Assembly (NCBI RefSeq): GCF_009389585.1
Contig: NZ_VIYG01000007.1
Location: forward strand, 124,001-188,000
Source: Oceanobacillus sp. CFH 90083
GTDB lineage: Bacteria; Bacillota; Bacilli; Bacillales; Amphibacillaceae
DNA length: 64,000 nt
Direction: 5' to 3'
The position numbers and the translations under genes were made by a program. Within the stretch, counting starts at the first letter, position 1, and the number at the start of each line of letters is the position of its first letter. A model generated the notes under the pieces. It saw nothing but the letters and a program-made list of their open reading frames with translations. It was not told the DNA's origin and did not search any database. Of this stretch, positions 53,857 through 63,374 are shown piece by piece.

Positions 53857-55359
53857 TTAGTATTTCTTTACTTTTGCCTCCTCTTTCTTACGTCGTATAC
53901 GATCTCTCCAAGCAGGTACAACTAATGCGATTATCATGATAATGAATAGGAACATCGTTAACGGACTCGTATAAAAAATGCTCCAGGAGCCGCCGGAAAT
54001 AGTTAAAGATTGACGTAATGCCTGCTCCATCATTCCTCCCAGGATAAATGCCAGAATAAAAGGTGCTGCCGGGAACGCAAAGATCCGCATCAGATATCCC
54101 AAAATGCCAAAGATCACGAGTAAATATAAATCAAAGGTGCTGAAGCTGACCGCATATACCCCCACTAAGCTTGAAACAATAACTAATGAGATTAGTAATG
54201 GACGTGGTACCTTTAGTATTTTAACAAAGTAGGGAATTAACGGAAGGTTCAAAATTAACAGGAAAATATTCCCTATATACATACTAGCGATAACCCCCCA
54301 AAATACAGTAGGGTTTTCTGTCATCAGTAACGGGCCCGGCTGAACACCTAAAACAAGAAAAGCCCCCAGCATAACCGCTGTAGTACCTGACCCGGGAATA
54401 CCTAAGCTGAGTAGAGGCACAAATGCACCACTTGTCGCTGCATTATTTGCTGTTTCCGGTCCGGTCAGTCCTTTGATAGAGCCTTTACCAAATTCATCTG
54501 GATTTTTTGCAAGTTTCTTTTCACTAATATATGCCACAAATGAAGATATCGTTGCTCCTGCTCCCGGAAGTACCCCTAAAATGAACCCAAGAAAGGATTG
54601 CCGGGTTAATGGCCCTTTCATTTCCTTAATATCCTGTTTAGACAGTTTCAGACTTCCGATATTTGATAGTCCTTTCATTTTTTGCTTTCGATTTAAAATT
54701 AAGAAGCATACTTCTGCAAGCGCAAATACTCCAAGTGCTATAATTAAGAAATCAATGCCATCTAATAAATTTACACTCCCAAAGGTAAAACGGCTTGTTC
54801 CAGTTTGTGAATCAATTCCTATCGTAACGATCATAAATCCTAATACCGCAGATATAAGCGCCTTAATCGTTGAACCCTCGGATAAACTGGCAATGGCAGT
54901 CAATCCTAATAGCATTAATGCAAAATATTCTGGTGGTCCAAACAGAATAGCAACGCTGGCCAGCATCGGAGCAAATAACATTAATAAAATAACACTAACC
55001 GTTCCGCCGACAAAGGAAGCAATTGCCGAAATTGCCAAGGCTTTTCCAGCTTTCCCCTGCTGTGCCATTGGGTAACCGTCAAAGGAAGCTGCTACTGTTC
55101 CAGCTACACCTGGTGCATTTAACAAAATAGAAGAGGTCGACCCTCCATACATGGAACCATAATACACCCCTGCCATCATTACTAGGGCAATTGTCGGATC
55201 CATTCCATAGGTTATTGGAATCATGATTGCTATCGCACTGATCGGCCCTAACCCCGGAATCATGCCAATGATTGTTCCCAACAACACTCCCAGAAAAACA
55301 AACATAATTGCTTCCCAGCTGAAAGCTACTTGAAAACCTTGTAAAATTCCATCAAACAT
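53857..55359 (-). CDS. tctA: Tripartite tricarboxylate transporter large permease TctA
   Basis: Large integral membrane subunit, 500 residues with 11-12 transmembrane segments. Family motif GLGPISAIAIMIPITYGMDP (about 36-55) and the repeated Gly-Pro-Gly segments (GVLPGAGATISSFVAYISEK; LSLGIPGSGTTAVMLGAFL) are diagnostic. It imports citrate or a related carboxylate using an ion gradient, with TctB and the binding protein TctC encoded upstream. AAGGAGTGACAAATAG precedes the ATG. Confidence 0.93.
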   Translation of the reverse strand: MFDGILQGFQVAFSWEAIMFVFLGVLLGTIIGMIPGLGPISAIAIMIPITYGMDPTIALVMMAGVYYGSMYGGSTSSILLNAPGVAGTVAASFDGYPMAQQGKAGKALAISAIASFVGGTVSVILLMLFAPMLASVAILFGPPEYFALMLLGLTAIASLSEGSTIKALISAVLGFMIVTIGIDSQTGTSRFTFGSVNLLDGIDFLIIALGVFALAEVCFLILNRKQKMKGLSNIGSLKLSKQDIKEMKGPLTRQSFLGFILGVLPGAGATISSFVAYISEKKLAKNPDEFGKGSIKGLTGPETANNAATSGAFVPLLSLGIPGSGTTAVMLGAFLVLGVQPGPLLMTENPTVFWGVIASMYIGNIFLLILNLPLIPYFVKILKVPRPLLISLVIVSSLVGVYAVSFSTFDLYLLVIFGILGYLMRIFAFPAAPFILAFILGGMMEQALRQSLTISGGSWSIFYTSPLTMFLFIIMIIALVVPAWRDRIRRKKEEAKVKKY

Positions 55360-55382
55360 CTATTTGTCACTCCTTCCGTATC

Positions 55383-55841
55383 CTAAAACGGCAGAATTCC
55401 TGCCGGTAATCGAATGGCTAATCCATAATTGAATAAGCTGTATGCACTTCCAGCAAACAGCAAACTTGTCAAAAGTAACACAGTCCAATTTTTGTATCCT
55501 AAAAATCGGGAGCTGGCGATAATAAATAAAGCTGTCATAATAACAAAACCAATGACCTCCAAAACGGTTATATACAGTAATATCATTGCTAAAATCCCAA
55601 GCAGTATGAAGAAATCATTCTTGGGAATGACTCTTTTCGCTTTTTGTTCGTCCGTGTCAATATCTTTACTAAAAAAGAAGAAAATAGATAGAATAAGCAG
55701 TGCGTATCCCAGCAGCTTAGGAACCAAGTCCGCATCGACCGGGACAAAAATGTATTCCGGCAGCTGGTAGGCCATGATTAAATAGCCGGCAGCAATTATT
55801 ATTAATACAATAGACAACCCTTTATTGACCGATATTTTCAT
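55383..55841 (-). CDS. tctB: Tripartite tricarboxylate transporter small permease TctB
   Basis: Small membrane subunit of 152 residues with four transmembrane segments (about 10-28, 40-57, 78-100, 115-150). Sequence is poorly conserved in this family; the call rests on size, topology and position between tctC and tctA. The ATG at 55841, six bases after GAGGAGG, overlaps the tctC stop by about 20 bases. Confidence 0.87.
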   Translation of the reverse strand: MKISVNKGLSIVLIIIAAGYLIMAYQLPEYIFVPVDADLVPKLLGYALLILSIFFFFSKDIDTDEQKAKRVIPKNDFFILLGILAMILLYITVLEVIGFVIMTALFIIASSRFLGYKNWTVLLLTSLLFAGSAYSLFNYGLAIRLPAGILPF

Positions 55842-56853
55842 CTTCATCCTCCTCGATAAAACCAAGTTCTATTAATATGTTCTCCAGATCATCAGATTGC
55901 TCATCTAAGAATTCCCTGAACTCATCACTGCCCATAAACTGTTCATCCCAGCCATACATATCCCGAACCTCTGCAAAGGCATCTGATTCAGATACTTCTT
56001 TATATATATCCTCATAATAGGCAAGCTGTTCTTCTGTCATATCTGGTGGTCCAAACATTCCTCGCCATACGATGAACTCCGCATCAATTCCTTGTTCTTT
56101 TGCCGTTGGAAGCGTGCTTAAGTATTCATCCCCCTCCAGCCTTTCTGGAGCTGTAATACCTAGAATTTTCAATTTTCCAGCACGTGCCTGATCTGCTGCA
56201 TCCATTACTCCTGTAGAAATGACATCGACACTCCCATTAAGAACAGAGGTCATTCCTCCACTATCCTGATCAGAGATATAACGAATCTTCGTAATATCTA
56301 CTCCGGCTTTATCTGCAAACATCATAAACTGGATATGATCCATACTTCCTGGAGAAGACGCACCAACTACTGTGATACTCTCTGGATCCTCCCGCATATC
56401 TGTAAATAAATCTTCTAACGAATTCCACTCTGCATCCTCACGAACTGCAAAGGCTCCGTAATCGGCAATCAAATTGGCTATTGGTGTAAAGTCTTCATAA
56501 CCGAATGGAGATTGTCCGTTTAAATACACAAAATGTAATGGTGGAGAGCTTATAAAAATATTGTGCGGATCATTTCTTTTATGTATATACGACCATGCCA
56601 CCGCACCACCACCACCTGGCTTATTTACAACACCAAAGCTTTGATCAGCTAATCCCTCTTCATCAATTGTTCTTGCCAGCATACGGGCAGTTGTATCCCA
56701 GCCTCCCCCTGCTGCAGCTGGAGCGATAATTTCAATAGACCGGTCAGGAACCCACTGCCCCTGTTCATTGATCGAACCGCTTTGCACAGGCATGGAACAT
56801 CCCGCAATTAGAAAAAGAGGTAAAATCAGGATCAATATAATTCTTTTTAACAA
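55822..56853 (-). CDS. tctC: Tripartite tricarboxylate transporter binding protein TctC
   Basis: Extracytoplasmic solute receptor of the Bug/TctC family, 343 residues, lipid-anchored (lipobox IAGC at about residues 16-19). Family segments: IEIIAPAAAGGGWDTTARM (about 38-56), NKPGGGGAVAWSY and HIQFMMFADKAG. The start is TTG with AAAGGAGGCGTTTTCA upstream. The C-terminal 20 residues are very acidic. A MITE-like element lies immediately upstream (56873-57050). Confidence 0.92.
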   Translation of the reverse strand: MLKRIILILILPLFLIAGCSMPVQSGSINEQGQWVPDRSIEIIAPAAAGGGWDTTARMLARTIDEEGLADQSFGVVNKPGGGGAVAWSYIHKRNDPHNIFISSPPLHFVYLNGQSPFGYEDFTPIANLIADYGAFAVREDAEWNSLEDLFTDMREDPESITVVGASSPGSMDHIQFMMFADKAGVDITKIRYISDQDSGGMTSVLNGSVDVISTGVMDAADQARAGKLKILGITAPERLEGDEYLSTLPTAKEQGIDAEFIVWRGMFGPPDMTEEQLAYYEDIYKEVSESDAFAEVRDMYGWDEQFMGSDEFREFLDEQSDDLENILIELGFIEEDEDENIGQ

Positions 56854-56872
56854 TGAAAACGCCTCCTTTTTA

Positions 56873-57050
56873 GTGCCTGTTCAAAAAATCGATAAAAAGG
56901 ACCAAGAAGTTCAAGGCGACGAAATTTTTTCGTACGGACTCCCGCAGAATATGGTGATTGCCACGTTGCCCACATGATGTTGGTGTTCTTAGTAGAAGTT
57001 CCTTTTCACGCCATGTCACTTTTATTGGACTTTTTGAACATCCTCTTTTA
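56873..57050. mobile_element. MITE-like element, copy B
   Basis: About 178 bp from TGCCTGTTCAAAAAATCG to GGACTTTTTGAACATCCTCT. It is the reverse-complement counterpart of the element at 39722-39900. It sits between the response-regulator gene and tctC, so the tct promoter may lie in or beyond it. Confidence 0.8.
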
Positions 57051-57223
57051 TTACTTTTTCATTTTAGTTAATTTTTCAGTTGTTGTAACCGTTTTCAAAT
57101 TAATGTTTATTAAAAAACTTCTATTCGTTTTGTTCATTTTGTTCACGGGATTTTCTGTTATCCGACTGCATTATAAGCTACCTTGTCTATTCTTCAACAA
57201 AATCTGGCTAAAAAAACATTTTC

Positions 57224-57262
57224 ATCAAAAAAAGAGAGGAATAATCCCCTCATTCTTCTCAG
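57224..57262 (-). terminator. Terminator of the two-component operon
   Basis: Minus-strand hairpin with arms AGGGGA / TTCCTCT followed by seven T, 22 bases after the response-regulator stop. Confidence 0.65.
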
Positions 57263-57283
57263 TCGACATTTTCAATGAATGAC

Positions 57284-57949
57284 TTAAATGACATATTTTC
57301 TTTCTGGTCGTCCGACACCATATTCCAATTCTGCCCGTACATATTCTACAGATATTAAATATTCCAGATAACGTCTTGCCGTTGTCCGGGAGACACCAAG
57401 TTTTTTTCCTACCTTTTCAGCAGTCATTCCCTCCGATGATTTTTGTAATACATCTTTTACCTTTTTCAATGTCAATTCATCAATTCCTTTAGGGTATTCC
57501 TGCTGTTTTCCATTTCCCTTATGCTTGGATTGAAACAACTGATCAGCAAGCTGCTGGGTAATTTCTTCACTGGATTGAATCAAATTGATATTATCTATTG
57601 CATTTTTTACAGCTTCGGCTAATCGTTCTAATGCAATTGGTTTAACTAAATAATCTATAACACCAGACAAATATGCTTTTTCCAAAATCTTCTTATCGGT
57701 TGCTGCTGTAATTAAAATGATTTGTAACGATGGATTTTCCTTCTTATAAACTTCAATCATATTCGTTCCAAGCTCATCTGGTAAGTACACATCTAATAAC
57801 AATAGATCAAATGGACGTTCTCTCAATTTTTCGAGCGTTTCCTTTGCATTGGCAGTCCGTTCAATATGGTTGACTCCTAAGGATTCCTCTAAGTATTGAC
57901 AATGTATATCCGCCACACGATAATCATCCTCTGCAACAAGTATATTCAT
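57284..57949 (-). CDS. Response regulator, CitB/DctR family
   Basis: Cytoplasmic DNA-binding regulator of 221 residues. Receiver domain 1-120: acidic pocket VAEDDYR, phospho-acceptor Asp in LLLLDVYLPDE (about 54), TAATDKK, and Lys in VKPIA. C-terminal winged-helix region (VGKKLGVSRTTARRYLEYLI) is characteristic of the CitB/DpiA/DctR group that responds to di- and tricarboxylates. Its ATG overlaps the kinase stop (ATGA), so the pair is translationally coupled. The next genes on the strand, tctCBA, are the probable target. Confidence 0.88.
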   Translation of the reverse strand: MNILVAEDDYRVADIHCQYLEESLGVNHIERTANAKETLEKLRERPFDLLLLDVYLPDELGTNMIEVYKKENPSLQIILITAATDKKILEKAYLSGVIDYLVKPIALERLAEAVKNAIDNINLIQSSEEITQQLADQLFQSKHKGNGKQQEYPKGIDELTLKKVKDVLQKSSEGMTAEKVGKKLGVSRTTARRYLEYLISVEYVRAELEYGVGRPERKYVI

Positions 57950-59533
57950 GATTCTATTCCTCCTTCTTTTGGAATATAAATGGTAAATATCGTTCCCTGT
58001 GGATCATTCGATGCGATTTCAAAGGAACCTCCCATTTCCTTTAATGCTGCTTGTACTAGTGCCAAGCCAAAGCCGCGGTGTACTCCTTCTTTTGTAGTGA
58101 ATCCCTGCTCCATTATTCGATCATAATCATCCGGCTGAATACCTTCGCCGTTGTCAGCAACTTCAATGACTAAGTCCTTGCCCATATCGGTCAAAAAAAT
58201 ATCTATTCTCGGTTTTTCCGATAAAGCCACTGCATCAAAGGCATTATCAATAATATTCCCAATGATTGTCACCAGATGTGCAGTCAAATGTGTCGGCCAT
58301 CGATAGGTCACGTAACTCTCTTCATTTAATGTAAAATCTACCTTTTTCTCTGATGCCTTCGAGAGCTTTCCGATTAATACAGCCTGAATAGTAGGGTCAG
58401 CTCCTTGATCAAAAAGCACTTTCTCATAGCTCTGTTGCTGACCGATCTCTTCATGAATAAATTTTCGGGCCTTCTCTGTATGACCAAGCTGGAGCCAGCC
58501 TGAGATAGCATAAAGCTTGTTCGTATACTCATGTGTCTGCGCACGGAGATCCTGGGAATATTGCTGCACCTCTGACAAAGTATGAATCAACTCTTGTAAA
58601 TTTGAACGTACTTGGAAACTGGCGACTTTCCCCCGATACTGACCATCATCATCAATAAGTTTGTAATGAACCAAGAGTACTTGCTGATGAATGGTTGTCT
58701 CATATGACCCTTCAGCCTTTTCTTCGCTCAAAACATGGGCAAGCTCCGTATGCGGCAATACTTTTTTTACCGATTTCCCAATCACATTCTGCTGCATATG
58801 CAGAATATTCTTTGCAGATTGGTTGATTAATGTAATATGTCCATACTGATCTGTTGCAATCAGCCCCTCGTTTATTGATTCCAGAATGGCACCCCGTTCT
58901 TTATACATACGGGCAATCTGATACGGCTCTAAGCCAAAGGTATCTTTTCGAATACTGCGTGCCAGAAAATAGCTGCCAACAACGCCAATGATAAAAATTA
59001 AAGACAACCATATTAAGAATCCGATAAATCCCTGTGCAAATAATGAATCAATAGAAGAAACCATAAATCCTACAGAGACAACGCCAATAATTTCACCATT
59101 ATCATTGAATATTGGCGACTTACCGCGAACAGAAACTCCTAAACTTCCCTGTGCAACCGAAACATAGTTTTCACCGTGAACTAATGCCTGTTCATTATCT
59201 TCACCAACCATCTCCATACCGATCTTATCTGGATCTGGATGTGTATAACGAATAGAGTCGTTGTCTCCAATTACGATAAATTCGGCTCCTGATTGATGTC
59301 GTATCCGCTCAATCAATTCCCAAAGATCATGAGCATCGCCTTTTTCAGCGATAACCGCCTGCACCTCCGGAATTTCTGACACAGCGATTGCAGTGGTTAA
59401 TGCTTGCTGCCCTATTAACTGTTTCGTTTGCTCTCGTTCAAAAATAATATAGAGGATCATAACCATCAACATGATAACGGTTACAAGTATACAACCATAA
59501 ATAAGGAAACTTTCTCTCTAACGACCACTTCAT
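57946..59533 (-). pseudogene. Sensor histidine kinase, CitA/DcuS family, apparent frameshift near the start
   Basis: Membrane carboxylate sensor: an extracytoplasmic Cache/PDC-type sensing domain (about residues 25-140 of the downstream frame), second transmembrane segment (IGFLIWLSLIFIIGVVGSYFL), a PAS domain, the SpoOB-type dimer helix LRAQTHEYTNKLYAISGWLQ with the phospho-His, and the ATPase lobe (NIIDNAFDA, DNGEGIQPDD, GFGLALV). The only start with a ribosome site (GGGAGGAACAGAG, ATG at 59533) is one base out of frame with the body. The body frame has its first ATG at 59472, lacks a ribosome site there and would lose half the first helix. Either a real frameshift, a sequencing error or a weak internal start. 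Confidence 0.7.
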
Positions 59534-59882
59534 CTCTGTTCCTCCCTGTATCAATTAGTATACCGAGAATTAACAGAAAAGGTAAGACGAAAAAGATTAA
59601 ATTTTCGCATTTGAAACACTTCTTTTAAATGTAATGATCTTGAGCAAATAACTTTTCATTTAGTTCGTGTTTGTGTATATTTGGAGTAGCGAAATAAACA
59701 ACAGGAGAATCTAAAAGGGTTCTGACAACTTTGTTTCTCTCCATCACAGGAATTTTACAAATGGTTATAGTGCGACAAATTCATGAAACTAAACGGACGG
59801 CTGCAGATTGTTGTAGAGAAGGTATGGGTCATTGGAACTTATGCCTTTTTCATATGAACAGAGCGCGCTTATACCATAAAAA
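59534..59882. other. Spacer, no gene seen
   Basis: About 350 AT-rich bases between divergent genes. It should hold the promoters of the kinase operon and of the MFS gene; no repeat, riboswitch or small gene was recognised. Confidence 0.4.
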
Positions 59883-61175
59883 ATGAATAGTTTAATCTGC
59901 AGTTTTTTTAATAAATGGAAAGAAGGTTTGAGTGTTATTCATACACATCCAGGAGTAAAACGTAACTTAGTGATTATGTGGCTGGCTAATTTCTTTATTA
60001 GCGGAAGCATGACAATGGTTGTGCCTTTTATTTCCTTGTACATTCAGTCAATGGGGAATTTCTCTGAAGCTTATGTGCAAACATGGTCAGGGTTAACCTT
60101 TGCCGTTACTTTCATCAGTGCATTTATTTTTGCACCGATTTGGGGAAGAGTCGGCGATCGCTTTGGAAGAAAACGTCTGATGGTTATGTCAGCCTTAGGG
60201 ATTGGCATTTCCGTATTTTTAATGGGCTTTGCCACGACCGTATGGCAATTATTTCTTTTGCGCTTTTTAATGGGGATTGTAACAGGCTTTATCCCGATGT
60301 CGCAAGCATTTATTGCAACGCAGACACCTAAAGAAGTTGCAGGAAAGGTATTAGGGACTCTGCAAACCGGAACGATTACCGGTTCACTGATGGGACCGCT
60401 GCTGGGAGGGGCGCTGGCAGATGCATTTGGTTATTCCAGCACCTTCAAATGGGTTGCTGTAACGATCCTTATATCCGGACTGCTTGTTATATTTGGTGTA
60501 AAAGAAATGCAGGTTAAATTTTCAAAAGAAGAAGACACCAAAAATTACACCAGAAAAGAAGTGCTGCAATATATTCTAAATAAGCCAATCTTATTAATAG
60601 TTTTATTGATGTCTGCTCTTGTACAGATTGCACACTTCAGTGTCCAGCCAATTTTATCATTATTTGTAGAAGAAATTCATGGACCCGTCAATCTCGCATT
60701 CTTTGCAGGGATAGCCTTTTCAGCGACCGGAGTTGGAAACCTGTTAATGACCAGGCGCTGGGGAATCATTGGAGATAATCATGGCTATACCAAAGTATTG
60801 ATTGTCATGCTGTTTGCATCCGGCTTGGTATACTTGCCGGGTATGTTCATTACAGATATTTGGCAATTGGTCATTTTACGATTCTTACTTGGTCTATTTC
60901 TAGGCGGGATTATTCCAATTCGTGTTGCTTATATTCGCCAAGAAGCACCTCTGTCTACCCAGGGGGAAGTGCTTGGCTATGATACCAGCTTACGCTTTTT
61001 CGGCAATATTGTCGGACCAATGCTCGGCGGTACCATTGCAGCAACCTGGGGATTCTCCGCAGTCTTTTTAACAACAGGCCTGCTGCTCATTCTTTGCGGC
61101 TTTGTGATGCTTATTACCTGGCTACGATATGAACATGAGCCCAACACAAAACATTCGCATTCACATACTTTCTGA
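59883..61175 (+). CDS. MFS multidrug efflux transporter
   Basis: Twelve-helix major facilitator exporter, up to 430 residues. Motif A is clear after helix 2 (GRVGDRFGRKRLMVMSALG) and the antiporter motif C type region lies in GTITGSLMGPLLGGALADAF. It resembles drug exporters of the MdtG/YitG kind; substrate unknown. The upstream start ATG at 59883 lacks a clear ribosome site. A GTG at 59932 preceded by GAAGG is an alternative that trims 16 residues. The C-terminus is His-rich (HSHSHTF). Confidence 0.82.
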   Translation: MNSLICSFFNKWKEGLSVIHTHPGVKRNLVIMWLANFFISGSMTMVVPFISLYIQSMGNFSEAYVQTWSGLTFAVTFISAFIFAPIWGRVGDRFGRKRLMVMSALGIGISVFLMGFATTVWQLFLLRFLMGIVTGFIPMSQAFIATQTPKEVAGKVLGTLQTGTITGSLMGPLLGGALADAFGYSSTFKWVAVTILISGLLVIFGVKEMQVKFSKEEDTKNYTRKEVLQYILNKPILLIVLLMSALVQIAHFSVQPILSLFVEEIHGPVNLAFFAGIAFSATGVGNLLMTRRWGIIGDNHGYTKVLIVMLFASGLVYLPGMFITDIWQLVILRFLLGLFLGGIIPIRVAYIRQEAPLSTQGEVLGYDTSLRFFGNIVGPMLGGTIAATWGFSAVFLTTGLLLILCGFVMLITWLRYEHEPNTKHSHSHTF

Positions 61176-61350
61176 TTCAGGTAAAAATATTGATTTGTTT
61201 TGATAATTATGCTAAAACTAACGAAGCAAGGATAGTTTGCTATAGATTAAATAAAAAATCGATATGAATACTTCCTTCACTTCATTTTCGAATAAAAATT
61301 TGAAGTTGGGGGCTAACGTATCAAACATTGATAGAAAGAAAGTGATTGCA

Positions 61351-61596
61351 ATGGGTATTGTCATCGTAGAAATATGTGACGGAAACGCCATCACTACAAT
61401 AGATATAGAATCCATTCTGGAGAAAGAATTTCCTGAGGTTGCGGTTCTGATGAATGAATGCTTGTCATTCTGTGGGCTATGTGCTGTTCGTCCATATGCC
61501 TTAGTAAATAACAAACGTGTATTTGGAAAGACACCGGAAGAATGTCTGGATAAAATACGTTTACAAATTAAAGAAGAGCTTGCAGTTTATGAATAA
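61351..61596 (+). CDS. yuzB: DUF1450 family protein (YuzB)
   Basis: An 81-residue protein of the YuzB/DUF1450 family with the conserved Cys pair region NECLSFCGLCAVRPYALVN (about 36-54), suggestive of a thioredoxin-like or metal-binding fold. Function unknown. The ATG at 61351 is preferred over upstream in-frame ATGs because it starts the conserved domain (MGIVIVEICDGN). Confidence 0.82.
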   Translation: MGIVIVEICDGNAITTIDIESILEKEFPEVAVLMNECLSFCGLCAVRPYALVNNKRVFGKTPEECLDKIRLQIKEELAVYE

Positions 61597-61612
61597 CTGC
61601 AAGCTCTTCTAC
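61571..61612. terminator. Inverted repeat overlapping the yuzB stop
   Basis: Arms AGAAGAGCTTGCAGTTAT and ATAACTGCAAGCTCTTCT, loop 3-4 bases, with the yuzB stop codon inside the right arm. No T run follows on either strand, so terminator function is likely but not certain. Confidence 0.6.
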
Positions 61613-61638
61613 ATATTCCGACAATATTTCCCGGGAAA

Positions 61639-62808
61639 TTATAAGCTTGCTTCAAAAATCTCCAGCGAGTCTTTCTTAGTTAAGGTGCGATAATTACCAA
61701 ATGTGGCATTCGCTACAACCGTTTTCTCCGCCATTTCTTCCATAGTGGATCTATCTATATCATAATCTGCCAGCCGGGAAGGTGCTCCAATTTCATTCCA
61801 AAATTCGCGCAGGCGATCAATTCCTTCTAAGGCAACGACTTTATCTGATTTTCCTCTTGTATCCACTCCAAAGACACGGACAGCCAACTGTTTAAAGCGA
61901 TGTACATTGCTCTCATCCAACACATGCCTCATCCAGTTAGGAAACAAAATAGCTAAACCGCCGCCATGCGGAATATCATGAACAGCCGATACAGCATGCT
62001 CCAAATTATGTGTTGCCCAGTCGCCGCGATACCCTAAATTTAACATATTATTTAAGGCAAGTGTCCCACCAAGCATTGCGGTAGACCTGTATGCATAGTT
62101 TTCAGGATCTGCTAACAGCTTTGGTCCCACATCCATTAATGTTAACAGAATACCTTCACACCATCTGTCCTGGATCGGTGTATTTTCTTCATGATGAAAA
62201 TAATGCTCCAGCACATGCGACATCATATCTACCAGTCCATAAATCGTCTGGTCGCGCGGAACGGAAAAAGTATGCACAGGATCTAAGATAGAAAATTTTG
62301 GATAGGTAAATGGTGAACCCCATCCATGCTTTTCATTCGTTTCCCAGTTGGTAATCACAGAGCCCGAATTCATCTCAGAACCCGTAGCAGCTAAAGTAAG
62401 TATAGTCCCAAATGGCAGTGCACCTGCAGGCTTTTCCTTTTTCGTCACAACATCCCACATATCTGCATCCGTTACCGCACCGACAGCGATTGCTTTCGTA
62501 CAATCAATCGTACTGCCTCCGCCTACAGCTAAGATAAAATCAATTTTCTGCTCACGGCACATACGGACACCCTCCCGTACTGTAGAGACGCGTGGATTAG
62601 GCTCTACTCCAGAAAGCTCAAAAACCTCGGCATTGATTTTTTGCAATTCCTCCAGTACACGATCGTAAATGCCATTTCGTTTAATACTTCCTCCACCATA
62701 TACAATCAGGATACGGCTTCCATAAGGCTGAATTTCACCAGACAGCTTTTCGATTTGCCCTTTTCCAAATATGAGCTTCGTTGGATTGTGAAAGATAAAA
62801 TTCTCCAT
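61639..62808 (-). CDS. Iron-containing alcohol dehydrogenase (YugJ/BdhA-like)
   Basis: NAD(P)H-dependent alcohol/aldehyde oxidoreductase of the group III family, 389 residues. Cofactor segment [13 protein letters not shown] (about 36-48), [15 protein letters not shown], and metal-binding His residues in [14 protein letters not shown] (about 190-203) and [17 protein letters not shown] (about 274-290). It resembles the butanol dehydrogenase-like YugJ/YugK of Bacillus. It follows ridA by 11 bases with GGATAAGGAGGTATAAT across the junction, so the two form one operon. Confidence 0.9.
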   Translation of the reverse strand: MENFIFHNPTKLIFGKGQIEKLSGEIQPYGSRILIVYGGGSIKRNGIYDRVLEELQKINAEVFELSGVEPNPRVSTVREGVRMCREQKIDFILAVGGGSTIDCTKAIAVGAVTDADMWDVVTKKEKPAGALPFGTILTLAATGSEMNSGSVITNWETNEKHGWGSPFTYPKFSILDPVHTFSVPRDQTIYGLVDMMSHVLEHYFHHEENTPIQDRWCEGILLTLMDVGPKLLADPENYAYRSTAMLGGTLALNNMLNLGYRGDWATHNLEHAVSAVHDIPHGGGLAILFPNWMRHVLDESNVHRFKQLAVRVFGVDTRGKSDKVVALEGIDRLREFWNEIGAPSRLADYDIDRSTMEEMAEKTVVANATFGNYRTLTKKDSLEIFEASL

Positions 62809-62819
62809 ATTATACCTCC

Positions 62820-63197
62820 TTATCCTTTACGGTATGCAACAATATCCATTTCCACAAGCACATCCTTCGGTAAGCGGCTTACTTCCACACAAGCACGTGC
62901 CGGATATGGCTCTTCCAATGCAGCACCATAAATTTCATTGACTGTTGCAAAATCCTCCATGGAATTTAAAAAAATGGTAAATTTTACTGCATTTGCGAAG
63001 CTCAAACCTGCTTCCTCTAAAATAGCTTGTAAATTTGCCAACACTTGTTTAGTTTGTGCTTCAATTCCTTCCACCACTTCACCTGTTGCCGGATCAATCG
63101 GAATTTGTCCGGAAATGTACAGGAAATCTCCTGCCTCGATCGCTTGAGAATATGGTCCAATTGCTGCTGGTGCATTGTTTGTTTGAATTGCTTTCAT
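62820..63197 (-). CDS. ridA: RidA family enamine/imine deaminase
   Basis: Small trimeric enzyme hydrolysing reactive 2-aminoacrylate and related imines, cytoplasmic, 125 residues. Hallmarks: [23 protein letters not shown] region (about 10-33), [16 protein letters not shown], and [20 protein letters not shown] with the catalytic Arg. GGTGGAGGATGATATTTT precedes the ATG. First gene of the ridA-alcohol dehydrogenase operon. Confidence 0.93.
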   Translation of the reverse strand: MKAIQTNNAPAAIGPYSQAIEAGDFLYISGQIPIDPATGEVVEGIEAQTKQVLANLQAILEEAGLSFANAVKFTIFLNSMEDFATVNEIYGAALEEPYPARACVEVSRLPKDVLVEMDIVAYRKG

Positions 63198-63374
63198 AAA
63201 ATATCATCCTCCACCTTGATTTTTAAATACATAATGTTATCATAATCATCTGTTAATTCTCCGAAAAACTGCAGGAGAAAAAAGCCTCTTTCGGACATAG
63301 AAAGATATGACAACAGCATAGTATGCAGAAATTGCTCTTCATCAAGAGCATTTCATTCATATACTGTTATCATA

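Noticed and set aside
56974-57282. A 102-residue plus-strand hydrophobic frame
   Set aside because: It spans the end of the MITE-like element and AT-rich spacer, has no ribosome site and no recognisable family; an artefact of T-rich DNA.
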